DNA of 64,000 nucleotides from Weissella confusa (GCA_001436895.1 JQAY01000002.1:17449-81448), one strand, 5' to 3'; shown: positions 50,826 to 59,609, counted from the stretch's first letter. Made by a program: numbers and translations. Notes: generated from the letters alone by a model not told the origin.

Positions 50826-52208
50826 TTAATCCATATTCATGGCAGAAAATGCAGGCGCTGGTTCTTTATCACCGTTAGCAATTTCCGCCTTCAAACGGCG
50901 TACAACCTTAACCCAGGCTGGCACCAAGAAGACCAATGATCCAATCCAAGCCAATGGGTTCGCCAAGCTGGCTCCAAAGAAACCAAACCAGACAACCAAT
51001 GAGAAGGCGGCCACTGAACGGACCACCATTTCACCAACACCAGCAAGCGTTGGCGTCTTAACGTCACCCAAACCTTGTAGCGTGTAACGAAGCACGAACA
51101 AAGTGGCTAGGATGGCGTACAGCGGACCATTTGCCCAGAAGTACAATTGTGCCAAATCCATAACCGTATGTTGACCGGCACCGACGAACAGTGTCACCAA
51201 GCTGCGACCGAACGCGATTTCCAGAATACCAAGCAGTGTTCCCACACTCATACCCAGAATCAAGGCAATCTTCACCCCGACCAAGATACGGGCGTACTTG
51301 CGCGCACCGAAGTTTTGCGCCGTATACGTTGCCATCGTCACACCAAATGACATCACCACCATAATGATGATTTGGTCGACCTTTGACGCTGCCGTATTTG
51401 CAGCAACGGCATCCGTCCCTAGCGTGTTAACCGCTGCGGCCAACGTAACTGAACCAATCGCGATGATTGATTGCTGGAAGCCCATTGGTACACCGGCTAG
51501 CATGTGCTGACGCAATTCACCCTTAGGCAACTTAAAATCAGACCCCGTCAGGTGCAACGTATCCGTGTAACGACTAATGTGCCAGTGTGACGCTGCGATT
51601 GACACAAACTGTGCCAAAACCGTCGCAAAGGCCGCTCCTTCAACACCCCAACCGAACTTCAAAATCAAAATCAATTCGAGTGAGATGTTGAAAATCATCC
51701 CGACAACCAGGTAGTACAGTGGCGCTTTACTGTCACCAACCGCACGCATGGCATTAGAAATGATGTTATAACCCATTGTCGCAATGGTTCCAGCCAAGAT
51801 AATGACAATAAACACCCGCGCCTCTGCGAAAATATCGGCAGGTGTTTGCATCAATCGTAGCAATGGATCAATGAACACTAAGCTAATAATCGTCAAAATA
51901 ATTGACATGATAATACCAGCAACAATACTGGTGGCATATGATTGGCGCACGCCCTTCATATCACCAGCCCCAAAACGCTGCGCCGTGATGATTGACATAC
52001 CAGAGCTAAACCCTTGTACGAAACCCATTACCAAGAATTGAATCGCACCCGTCGCTCCCACGGCTGCCAATGACGTCACACCCAAGGTTTGTCCAACAAC
52101 CAACGTATCGGAAATGTTGTACATCTGTTGTACTAAGTATCCGATCACCAATGGAATAGTGAACATGACAATCAACTTAAGTGGACTGCCCTTCGTTAAA
52201 TCATTCAT
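50826..52208 (-). CDS. MATE family multidrug exporter
   Basis: 460 residues, about twelve hydrophobic helices. TM1-2 region LVIGYLVQQMYNISDTLVVGQTLG and FVQGFSSGMSIITAQRFGAGD are the usual MATE signatures of the DinF/NorM branch, which exports cationic drugs by sodium or proton exchange. A possible promoter TTCACA-18-TATACT lies about 55 bp upstream of the ATG. Structured elements B and C lie in the 747-bp gap upstream. Confidence 0.9.
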   Translation of the reverse strand: MNDLTKGSPLKLIVMFTIPLVIGYLVQQMYNISDTLVVGQTLGVTSLAAVGATGAIQFLVMGFVQGFSSGMSIITAQRFGAGDMKGVRQSYATSIVAGIIMSIILTIISLVFIDPLLRLMQTPADIFAEARVFIVIILAGTIATMGYNIISNAMRAVGDSKAPLYYLVVGMIFNISLELILILKFGWGVEGAAFATVLAQFVSIAASHWHISRYTDTLHLTGSDFKLPKGELRQHMLAGVPMGFQQSIIAIGSVTLAAAVNTLGTDAVAANTAASKVDQIIIMVVMSFGVTMATYTAQNFGARKYARILVGVKIALILGMSVGTLLGILEIAFGRSLVTLFVGAGQHTVMDLAQLYFWANGPLYAILATLFVLRYTLQGLGDVKTPTLAGVGEMVVRSVAAFSLVVWFGFFGASLANPLAWIGSLVFLVPAWVKVVRRLKAEIANGDKEPAPAFSAMNMD

Positions 52209-52325
52209 TTTTAAACTACTCCCCCGCTAACTTTAAACCTTATTAATTCATAGTATAGAGTAGTTTTGTTCAAAGTGTGAAATTTCATGAAAATAGACCG
52301 AGGTTGTAACGTTCTGTAATAGTTT

Positions 52326-52610
52326 GTTTGTGGTTTGTGTCGCCACTGGCGTGACGAAGCATGGTGGTTGGTGGGGCTGGCGGTGCTCCGTCCTACAATA
52401 TAAGCTGGTGGCGACGGAGTCCCGGTCTCACTAAGCCTCAGCGTGTTTCAGCGCCTGTCGGCTTGAAATCCACTGCTGCTAAGTGATTCCTGGTGCTCCT
52501 TCCTTCGCTTGGTCACCGGCTAATATCGCAGGAGCTCCGCACCACCAGCCCCACCAACCACCATGCCAGCAGCCGAGATATTCTCTGTTCGTTTTGTTAG
52601 TCATCCACGG
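52326..52610 (-). repeat. Structured element B (candidate ncRNA or structured repeat)
   Basis: 285-nt relative of elements A and C, read on the minus strand. Head: CCGTGGATG (complement of 52602-52610), ACAGA, ATCTCGGCTGC. P1: 52539-52566 with 52359-52386, 28 bp with one G.U. Internal loop: GGAGC opposite CGGA, slightly shorter than in A and C. P2: 52514-52533 with 52391-52410, 20 nt with two G.U and two mismatches. Tail hairpin: TCGTCAC-GCCA-GTGGCGA (complement of 52340-52357), then CACAAACCAC. The stems differ from those of A and C in sequence but not in plan. Confidence 0.75.
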
Positions 52611-52646
52611 TTCATTTGATAAGAAATGTTATCCCCCATTTTCTAA

Positions 52647-52911
52647 CCGTGGATGTAACCCAAAGACAGACAAGAACCTCTTGGCTGCTGCAAATGCCTG
52701 GGGTAACTCTCGGAGCGATTTGAGCTGGGACAGAGAAGCCCTGCCCGACCGCCGCGTGTCTATCGGCCAAAACCCCAAGTTTCGAGTTTGGCCGATGCGA
52801 CCGGCAAGGGAGCAACACGTGGTGCTCGTGGCAGGGCGTGTCCCAGATCAAATCTTTGTCGGAGAGAGTTGCCCCAGGCATTTGCTTGTGCGTTAGCACA
52901 ACACAAACACC
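52647..52911 (+). repeat. Structured element C (candidate ncRNA or structured repeat)
   Basis: 265-nt relative of elements A and B. Head: CCGTGGATG (52647-52655), ACAGA, TCTTGGCTGC. P1: 52690-52711 with 52864-52885, 22 bp with one G.U. Internal loop GGAGC (52712-52716) opposite TTTGTCGGA (52855-52863), as in A. P2: 52717-52732 with 52839-52854, 16 bp with one G.A mismatch. Apical part: GCCCTGCC/GGCAGGGC and a stem TCGGCCAAA/TTTGGCCGA. Tail hairpin TTGTGC-GTTA-GCACAA (52886-52901), then CACAAACACC. B and C are head to head; their head boxes form the CATCCACGG...CCGTGGATG inverted repeat at 52602-52655. Confidence 0.75.
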
Positions 52912-52945
52912 AAAATAAAAAGCACCCACCCAAAGGCAAGTGCTT
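52912..52945 (-). terminator. Terminator of the ABC-F gene
   Basis: AAGCAC/GTGCTT stem with inner G.C pairs and TTTTTATTTTGG on the minus strand, abutting the tail of element C. Confidence 0.65.
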
Positions 52946-52955
52946 CTAATTGTTA

Positions 52956-54587
52956 TTACAAAGTAATGTTCTTCTCGGCAAGTTGCTTTTGCACTTCTGG
53001 GTGCGCCATAAACTCGTCGTAAGTCGTCTCGGCACGGTCAATTGCACCTTGATCTGAAACCACGATAATGTGGTCCGCAATCGTTTGCGCAAACGTGTGG
53101 TCGTGAGACGTGAAGATGATACCACCCTTAAAGTTAATCAAACCATCGTTCAATGACGTGATTGACTCCAAGTCCAAGTGGTTAGTTGGGTCGTCCAAAA
53201 CCAAAACGTTTGGCTTCGTCAACATCAACTTAGACAACATAACACGGACCTTTTCTCCTCCAGACAAAACGTCCAAAGTCTTTTCCGCATCTTCACCCTT
53301 GAACAACATACGTCCCAACAAACCACGCAAGAACGTGTTGTCGCTTTCTTCCTTAGAAGCAAAGTCACGCAAGTAGTCCAAGATTGGCATCTCAGGCTTA
53401 GGGAAGTTCACGTTCATGTCCTTAGCCAAGTAATCGTGAGACGTCGTAACACCCCAAGTTACTTCACCAGAATCTGGCGTGTCGTTTCCAGCGATGATGT
53501 CCAACAATGCCGTAGCGGCAACGTCGTTTTCAGCCATAACTAGGGCCTTCTCATTAGGGCGAACCGTGAATGAGATGTTGTCCAACAACTTAACACCATC
53601 AACCGTCTTTGAAAGGTTTTCAACACGCAACATGTCGTTTCCGATTTCGCGTTGGATTTCAAAGTTGATGTATGGGTACTTACGCGTTGAAGGTTGGATG
53701 TCATCAAGCGTGATCTTTTCCAATTGCTTCTTACGTGAAGTAGCTTGCTTTGACTTTGAAGCGTTTGCTGAGAAACGGGCGATAAAGTCTTGCAATTCCT
53801 TGATTTGCTCTTCCTTCTTGGCATTTGCTTGTGATTGCAAACGTTGTGCCAATTCTGAAGATTCCTTCCAGAAATCGTAGTTACCAACGAACAACTTGAT
53901 CTTACCGAAGTCAACGTCCAAAATCATCGTTGAAACGGCGTTCAAGAAGTGACGGTCGTGGGAAACAACGATAACGATGTTTTGGTAGTCAGCCAAGAAG
54001 TCTTCCAACCAAGCAATCGTCTTTGTGTCCAAACCGTTGGTAGGCTCGTCGAGGATCAAGATGTCTGGGTTACCAAACAATGCTTGCGCCAACAAAACCT
54101 TAACCTTCGTTACTTCGGGAAGGTCGGCCATCATCGTGTAGTGTTGGTCTTCAGCAATTCCCAAGCTTTGCAACAATTGTGCCGCTTCAGTTTCAGCTGA
54201 CCAACCGTTCAATTCTTCGAAACGTGCTGACAACTCACCAACCTTGATACCATCTTCGTCAGTGAATGGATCGTGCGTGTAAATCTCATCCATTTGGTTC
54301 TTAACGTCATACAATTCCTTGTGTCCTTGCATAACAGTGTCCAAGACCGTGAACTCGTCGAAGGCAAAGTGGTCTTGCACCAATGATGACATACGCTCGT
54401 TAGCCTCCATTGAGACCGTTCCAGTCGTTGGTTGGAGCTTACCTTCCAAGACCTTCAAGAACGTTGACTTTCCAGCTCCGTTGGCACCGATAACACCGTA
54501 TGTGTTACCAGGCGTGAACTTCAAGTTAACGTCATCGTATAGCTTCTTACCAGTAAATGATACTGATACGTTTGAAACAGTTAGCAT
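52956..54587 (-). CDS. ABC-F family ATPase with one degenerate ATP site
   Basis: 543 residues: two ABC domains joined by a linker (about 245-305), no membrane part, as in ABC-F translation factors that act on the ribosomal E site. NBD1 has Walker A GANGAGKS (34-41) and Walker B LILDEPTNGLD, but its signature is LPEVTK (156-161) instead of LSGGEK/Q. NBD2 has signature LSGGEK (441-446) but a lost Walker A (MAENDVAATA, 351-360) and Asp in place of the catalytic Glu (LVLDDPTNHLD). So one composite site is intact and the other is dead (see findings). Closest in style to the YkpA/YbiT branch. Terminator at 52912-52945. Confidence 0.88.
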   Translation of the reverse strand: MLTVSNVSVSFTGKKLYDDVNLKFTPGNTYGVIGANGAGKSTFLKVLEGKLQPTTGTVSMEANERMSSLVQDHFAFDEFTVLDTVMQGHKELYDVKNQMDEIYTHDPFTDEDGIKVGELSARFEELNGWSAETEAAQLLQSLGIAEDQHYTMMADLPEVTKVKVLLAQALFGNPDILILDEPTNGLDTKTIAWLEDFLADYQNIVIVVSHDRHFLNAVSTMILDVDFGKIKLFVGNYDFWKESSELAQRLQSQANAKKEEQIKELQDFIARFSANASKSKQATSRKKQLEKITLDDIQPSTRKYPYINFEIQREIGNDMLRVENLSKTVDGVKLLDNISFTVRPNEKALVMAENDVAATALLDIIAGNDTPDSGEVTWGVTTSHDYLAKDMNVNFPKPEMPILDYLRDFASKEESDNTFLRGLLGRMLFKGEDAEKTLDVLSGGEKVRVMLSKLMLTKPNVLVLDDPTNHLDLESITSLNDGLINFKGGIIFTSHDHTFAQTIADHIIVVSDQGAIDRAETTYDEFMAHPEVQKQLAEKNITL

Positions 54588-54668
54588 ATTTGTTTACGTT
54601 TCCTTTTCTCGTTTTTAATGTCATTGTTTATTATACCGAAATTGTGAACATTTTTGGGAATTGGTTTT

Positions 54669-54699
54669 AAAAAACGGCAACAAGTAATCTCGTTGCCGT
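54669..54699 (-). terminator. Terminator of the zinc-uptake operon
   Basis: Stem ACGGCAAC/GTTGCCGT followed by TTTTTTAAAA on the minus strand. Confidence 0.8.
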
Positions 54700-54706
54700 C
54701 TGATAT

Positions 54707-55489
54707 TTAATTACGCTTATAGAGTGAGGCGAAATAAATTGCTGCCTCGATAATGGCGATGAAAAATGAAACTGGTAGGTTTAGCACATAAGATAGCACC
54801 AACGCTGACCAGACCCCGGCAACTGAGAACAATACGGCCAGGCCAATAATTTGCCAGACTGTGCGTCCCCAACGCATTGCGGCGCTGGCTGGCAGAATCA
54901 TCAAGATGAAAATCAACAATGATCCCACGATTTGGGCCGAAACCGCCACCGTTGTAGCCATCAAGCCCAAGAACGCCACTTCAATCAGTTGAATGTTCTT
55001 CAGACTAAATACTGCCGTGTCATAATCGAATGCATAGTGGCGTAATTGACGGAACATCAATAGGCTAGCTAGTAATACTAGCAATGCCAAAACGACCACT
55101 TCAATCACATCGACGCGACTAATACTAAAAATGGAACCGAATAAAATACCAGTTGCAGCTGTCGCATTTTTATTTGAGAGTGACAAGAACGCAATTCCCA
55201 AACCAATTGCCACCGCACTAACAGCAGAAATCAATGACTCAGAACGCTTTTCCTTGATGCCCAACTCACCGACGGTCATTGAAGCAACCACTGAAAATAG
55301 TAACATCCCCACCAACGGCGACCAGCTCATAAAGAGCGCAAATGACGCCCCCGCAAAACCGATTTCACTCAACGTGTGGGTCAAAAACGACATACGACGC
55401 GCCACAACGAACGTGCCGACCACCGCACTCACAATGGCAATCAACGTCCCAGCCACTAAGGCATTTTGCATAAATGGATAACTAAGCAT
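54707..55489 (-). CDS. adcB: Zinc ABC transporter permease (AdcB/ZnuB type)
   Basis: 260 residues with about seven hydrophobic helices: FVVARRMSFLTHTLSEIGFAG and LSLSNKNATAATGILFGSIF are typical of family 3 metal permeases (ABC-3). It forms the membrane channel for zinc uptake with the ATPase and binding protein encoded upstream. Overlaps the ATPase gene by 8 nt (ATG at 55489, ATPase stop at 55482). Last gene of the adcR-A-C-B operon. Confidence 0.88.
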   Translation of the reverse strand: MLSYPFMQNALVAGTLIAIVSAVVGTFVVARRMSFLTHTLSEIGFAGASFALFMSWSPLVGMLLFSVVASMTVGELGIKEKRSESLISAVSAVAIGLGIAFLSLSNKNATAATGILFGSIFSISRVDVIEVVVLALLVLLASLLMFRQLRHYAFDYDTAVFSLKNIQLIEVAFLGLMATTVAVSAQIVGSLLIFILMILPASAAMRWGRTVWQIIGLAVLFSVAGVWSALVLSYVLNLPVSFFIAIIEAAIYFASLYKRN

Positions 55490-56177
55490 GATCTTGATTA
55501 CCTACCTTCAACTTTGAAATGTCGAGATTAGCAATTTCACCAAACTCACTACCTTGTGGCGTTAGCAGCAAATAATCATCTGCATAACGCTGAATAATTT
55601 CCAAATCGTGACTCACCATAATCACCGTAATGTCATGATGAGTTTGATAATCACGAATCACATCCATTAATTCAAACTTCGCGACATTATCCAAATTAGC
55701 GGTTGCTTCATCAAGGATTAAGACATTTGGATTTTGTACCAATGCCTGAGCCAAATACGCACGTTGGCGCTCACCGCCGGAAGCAGTATCAATCCGACTC
55801 TTGGCTAGGTTGGTTAAGTGTGTGTCCGCCAAAACATGGCTTAGCTTCTCTTTTTCAGTTGCCGTTAACCACGGACGCATGCCGTGGTCAAAACTCAAAG
55901 CCACGAAATCTGAGATACGGAGCGGAAACGCCTGCATATCTGGACGATATTGGGGCACGTAGCTAATCGCACGTGCCGCTTCGGGTGTTTGCCAGTCAAA
56001 TTGACCGGCAGAAAGTGGTAACTGGCCTAACAGCGCACGAAGTAACGTTGTTTTTCCAACACCATTATCACCAATCAGTGCTAATACGTGCCCATTTTCT
56101 AGTTTAAAATCAACGTTTTTGTACAGCCATCGGTCGCCAAATTGCATCCCGATGTTTGAGCCAGTTAATAATGTCAT
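55482..56177 (-). CDS. adcC: Zinc ABC transporter ATP-binding protein (AdcC/ZnuC type)
   Basis: 231 residues from ATG at 56177 (MTLLTGSNIGMQFGD), overlapping the binding-protein stop by 4 nt; the longer reading to 56222 lies inside the upstream gene. Walker A GDNGVGKTT, signature SGGERQRAYLAQAL, Walker B VLILDEATANLDN, H-loop MVSHDLE. It energises zinc import. Part of the AdcR-controlled operon. Confidence 0.9.
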   Translation of the reverse strand: MTLLTGSNIGMQFGDRWLYKNVDFKLENGHVLALIGDNGVGKTTLLRALLGQLPLSAGQFDWQTPEAARAISYVPQYRPDMQAFPLRISDFVALSFDHGMRPWLTATEKEKLSHVLADTHLTNLAKSRIDTASGGERQRAYLAQALVQNPNVLILDEATANLDNVAKFELMDVIRDYQTHHDITVIMVSHDLEIIQRYADDYLLLTPQGSEFGEIANLDISKLKVGNQDHA

Positions 56178-57145
56178 TTCTTCAATGCCTCGTCTAATGC
56201 CTTCAATTGATCGTATTGCCATTCAGCGTATGTCTTACCAGCTGGCTTCGTTTCTGTCGCTTGGACAACCGGCACACCATGTTCCTTTGCATAGGTCATC
56301 GCTTGCTTCGCCAACTTACCCGTTGACTGTGGGTTGTAAATCACAACAGCTACTTCGCCAGCATCGATTGCTGCATTCCAATTGCGAATATCTTCAGGGG
56401 TTGGGTCTTGGTGCTCGTTGACCGCCTTTGAGAATGATTGGTTCAAAACGTTAGCGCCTAAATCAATCAATGTGTTGTCAAAGACCGGCTCAGTCGCCAT
56501 AACATTCTTCCCTTGCAAATCCTGCTTAACCTGTTGTTGCATGTCCTTCACGTCAGCCAGGGTTGCCAAATATTTTTCTGCATTCTTTTGGAAATACGCC
56601 TTCTTACTTGGTTCTAACTTACTATAAGTCTTAACAAGCTGCTTTGACAAGCGCGTCGCCACATCCGTCTTATACCAGAAGTGCTCATTACCGGCTGTTT
56701 CGTCATCATGATCATGGTCATGTGCCTCAGCGTCTTCATGGTCATGATCGTGGTCATGTTCGCCCTCAAAATCATATAACTTCGCCAAGTTAATTGCCTT
56801 AGCGTCTGTATTTTGCTTAGCGAAATTCACGCTCCAGTTATCAAAACCACCACCATTTGAAATGATGACATTGGCTTTTTGATAGATTTTCGCATCAGCT
56901 GAAGTCGGCTCAAATTCGTGCGGATCCATATCAGGCTTGTCCATAATGCTCGTGACTGATCCTTGGTTGCCCAACACTGCCTTTGCCATCTCACCGTAAC
57001 TATCTAAACTTGCAACAACCTTAATCTTCCCAGTTTGGTCTGCCTTCTCAGTTCGGTTAACGCTAGTCCAAACAACTGCGCCAATCATACCAACTACTGC
57101 AACTGCGGGAATGGCCAATAGCCATGGGTGTTTCTTATTACTCAT
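56174..57145 (-). CDS. adcA: Zinc ABC transporter substrate-binding protein (AdcA/ZnuA type)
   Basis: 323 residues from ATG at 57145 (MSNKKHPWLL) with GGAGG 5 nt before it, overlapping the adcR stop by 8 nt. N-terminal hydrophobic helix (AIPAVAVVGMIGAVVW) with no Cys, so it is anchored by a transmembrane helix rather than as a lipoprotein. A cluster-9 binding domain follows, with MDPHEFEPTSADA, a His/Asp-rich loop (about 130-155, EGEHDHDHDHEDAEAHDHDH) that marks zinc receptors, and EPVFD later on. Zinc is the expected metal. Confidence 0.9.
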   Translation of the reverse strand: MSNKKHPWLLAIPAVAVVGMIGAVVWTSVNRTEKADQTGKIKVVASLDSYGEMAKAVLGNQGSVTSIMDKPDMDPHEFEPTSADAKIYQKANVIISNGGGFDNWSVNFAKQNTDAKAINLAKLYDFEGEHDHDHDHEDAEAHDHDHDDETAGNEHFWYKTDVATRLSKQLVKTYSKLEPSKKAYFQKNAEKYLATLADVKDMQQQVKQDLQGKNVMATEPVFDNTLIDLGANVLNQSFSKAVNEHQDPTPEDIRNWNAAIDAGEVAVVIYNPQSTGKLAKQAMTYAKEHGVPVVQATETKPAGKTYAEWQYDQLKALDEALKK

Positions 57146-57602
57146 GATTTCCTCCATTTAGTCGATCGGCAACCAACGTCAAAAAGTGACTAATCGTTGT
57201 TTGATCTTGTTCCGTAAAAACAGCAAAAACACTTTGGTACTCAGATAACGTTTCTCGGTGACGTTGCGCGTGGGCCGTCGCCATTGAAATACCCAACGTC
57301 GTCAATGACCAGCGTGACACACGACCATCATCAGGGTCTGGCACCACATTGACCATTGGATCATCAACTGTGTTGAGCCCCTTCATCGCCTTAGTAATCG
57401 CGGCGGCCGACACATGCAAGGCATGCGCAAGTTCTGTGTTGGTTTGTGGTCCGTTTTGGGCCAACAGCATCAACACGTGGCCTTGGGTCGTCGTAATGGG
57501 TGAATTTGCATCCCCCAACAAAATCTCACGTTGATTTTCAGCCAACAAGCGTACGTCATTTAAAAAATGATCCAATTGTTCTGCATACTCTTCAGTCGCC
57601 AT
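57138..57602 (-). CDS. adcR: Zinc-responsive MarR-family repressor AdcR
   Basis: 154 residues, a MarR winged helix (TNTELAHALHVSAAAITKAMKGL, then DDGRVSRWSLT) with His and acidic residues in the C-terminal half suited to zinc binding (HAQRHRETLSEYQ). It is the first gene of the zinc-uptake operon. AdcR represses zinc uptake genes when zinc is plentiful. Two abutting AdcR boxes at 57619-57642 lie 17 bp before its start. Confidence 0.87.
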   Translation of the reverse strand: MATEEYAEQLDHFLNDVRLLAENQREILLGDANSPITTTQGHVLMLLAQNGPQTNTELAHALHVSAAAITKAMKGLNTVDDPMVNVVPDPDDGRVSRWSLTTLGISMATAHAQRHRETLSEYQSVFAVFTEQDQTTISHFLTLVADRLNGGNHE

Positions 57603-57618
57603 ACCGTCACCTTTATCC

Positions 57619-57642
57619 TTTACCGGTTAATTAACCAGTTAA
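57619..57642. promoter_or_regulatory. Two abutting AdcR operators
   Basis: TTTACCGGTTAA (57619-57630) and TTAACCAGTTAA (57631-57642). The second matches the AdcR consensus TTAACYRGTTAA exactly (read on the minus strand TTAACTGGTTAA) and the first has one mismatch. Placed at the adcR promoter. Confidence 0.85.
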
Positions 57643-57681
57643 GAATAACATACGTGACAAAAAATTAGCAAGTTTAAATAT

Positions 57682-57712
57682 AAAAAAAGCGCCGACTTTT
57701 ACGTCAGCGCTT
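57682..57712 (-). terminator. Terminator of the acyltransferase gene
   Basis: Stem AAGCGC.GAC/GTC.GCGCTT followed by TTTTTTTATA on the minus strand. Confidence 0.8.
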
Positions 57713-57719
57713 AGCGTTA

Positions 57720-59609
57720 CTATTGATTTTTTGCCATATCCTTCGCAATCAAAGCTGCATATTGGACAGACCCAGCTGGATTAGGGTGAACATGGTCACC
57801 ACCAAGCCAATCGCCGTGATCCTTAACCAAATTTGCCCAATCAACAATGTGCAAATTTGGATGCTTGTCTTTTTGTTGCTCTAGGAATTGGTTATTGGCT
57901 TGCACCCATGAACGATCGGCATAACCGTTTACCCAGTAAACATTACGATTACCGATAATCTGCATGATTTGGTCAAACACATTTTGCCCAATCGCCCCGT
58001 TTGTCCCAATCGAAACCACAACGTTTGGTGCCAAAAGTCCCTTATTTACATATGACTGCAACACAGTCGGCACAACATAAGGTTGACGACCAACTGATGC
58101 ATCAGCCACTGTATTTGGCATCAATTCTTGCAAGTCAGGCGCCACGTCAACCATGACCGAATCACCGACTGCTGTCACTGACAGATCCTTAATCGCTGCA
58201 TATTCCTTATCCGTCAAGCCATACTTTTGAGCCAACGGATCAGAACCAGTTGTCGCTGCGCTGCTTGAAGAACTAGACTTAGCCGACTTTTTGTTGGCCT
58301 TGTTATCCTTCTTAGCTGCTTCAAGTGCCTTTTTATTGGCATCCGCGATTTTGTTCTTGTTGTTATTCAAACGCTTTTGCAGTTCTGTCTTAGGTCGCGC
58401 GCTCCCTGCTTCCTTAGCTGAAACTGCATTCACAGTTCCCAACATAAATACCGCAGCAATTCCGGCCATAATCTTGGCCGATTTGCTTTGGAAGAAATGC
58501 GCCATCTTTGGCTCACCTGGTTGCAATTCTGGCTTCTTGAAACGACGGAAGACATTTTCTACATAGCGATAACTCACTTCGGCAATTCCAAGCACCACTG
58601 CAATCTTAACCACATTCATCAAGAATGAATCATTTTGATGCGTGAACTTGTCAAAGAACACAAAGACCGGCAACTGGTACAAGTAAATGCTGTATGAACG
58701 CGTCCCAAGATAGTTCAACGGCTTATTATCGAGGACCTTACTCAAAAATGAAGCCGGATGCGCCGTAATCGCAATCAAGCCCGTCACCATCAAAGTGAAC
58801 ACAAACATCAAGCCCATGTACGTTGCTTCCCACTGACCGTTCAACCAAAACAAGCCAACCAACGTAAAGGCGAATGAAATTGCACCCAACACATTCAAAT
58901 TTCGGTTCGCTTTTGGCTTTAACGTCAATTTCATGTGATTTGATGGCCAAGCAAAGGCCAACGCAGTTCCCAACAGCACCGCAAACATGCGCGTGTCAGA
59001 ACCATAGTAGGTACGGTTAATATTCGCTGGATCGTAGAAAATGCCCATCAAGATAGCTGATACAACCGCTAATCCCAATAGCGATGCTGCAATCGAGCTA
59101 CGCTTAATCTTCAACGCCAACACTGCAAAGACCACAAGTGGCCAAACTAGATAAAACTGCCCTTCAATTGACAATGACCACAAGTGGGTAAACGGCGAAG
59201 CACCACCCCATGAATCAAAATATGAATCACCGTGCTTCGTTGCCCAAATATTGTAGACATACGTCATATTCGTCAAGATAATTGCTCGTAAGTTATACAG
59301 CAAATCACGGGCGAATAAACCAATCATCGTCGCTGTCGCAAACAGCATCACAACCAACGCCGGGTACAATCGTTTGATACGGCGACGGTAAAACCCAAGT
59401 AAATCAATGCGCCCATTGCGATCAAATTCTTGAATTAACAAGTCTGTAATCAAATACCCCGACAACACAAAAAATAACGGCACGCCTAGCCAACCACCGA
59501 CCAGATGCTCAGGCCACAAGTGAAAGACAATGACGCCGATTACCGCAATCGCTCGCAGACCGTCAAAGCCAGTAATATACCGTGGCTTATTACTACTATT
59601 TTGCCCCAT
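57720..59609 (-). CDS. OatA-type membrane acyltransferase with SGNH domain
   Basis: 629 residues. N-terminal acyltransferase 3 domain with about ten helices (GFDGLRAIAVIGVIVFHLWP, with the family His; FFVLSGYLITDLL), a Ser/Lys-rich linker (about 425-450, SAKSSSSSSAATTG), and a C-terminal SGNH hydrolase-like domain outside the cell: TAVGDSVMVD (Ser), SIGTNGAIG, and GDHVHPNP (Asp-His). This is the layout of peptidoglycan O-acetyltransferase OatA, which protects the wall from lysozyme. Other wall-polymer acceptors are possible. Monocistronic. Confidence 0.87.
   Translation of the reverse strand: MGQNSSNKPRYITGFDGLRAIAVIGVIVFHLWPEHLVGGWLGVPLFFVLSGYLITDLLIQEFDRNGRIDLLGFYRRRIKRLYPALVVMLFATATMIGLFARDLLYNLRAIILTNMTYVYNIWATKHGDSYFDSWGGASPFTHLWSLSIEGQFYLVWPLVVFAVLALKIKRSSIAASLLGLAVVSAILMGIFYDPANINRTYYGSDTRMFAVLLGTALAFAWPSNHMKLTLKPKANRNLNVLGAISFAFTLVGLFWLNGQWEATYMGLMFVFTLMVTGLIAITAHPASFLSKVLDNKPLNYLGTRSYSIYLYQLPVFVFFDKFTHQNDSFLMNVVKIAVVLGIAEVSYRYVENVFRRFKKPELQPGEPKMAHFFQSKSAKIMAGIAAVFMLGTVNAVSAKEAGSARPKTELQKRLNNNKNKIADANKKALEAAKKDNKANKKSAKSSSSSSAATTGSDPLAQKYGLTDKEYAAIKDLSVTAVGDSVMVDVAPDLQELMPNTVADASVGRQPYVVPTVLQSYVNKGLLAPNVVVSIGTNGAIGQNVFDQIMQIIGNRNVYWVNGYADRSWVQANNQFLEQQKDKHPNLHIVDWANLVKDHGDWLGGDHVHPNPAGSVQYAALIAKDMAKNQ

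Noticed and set aside
52483..52929. ORFs of 105 and 137 residues over elements B and C
   Set aside because: They span both elements and the gap without a ribosome site; the stem structure explains their open frames.
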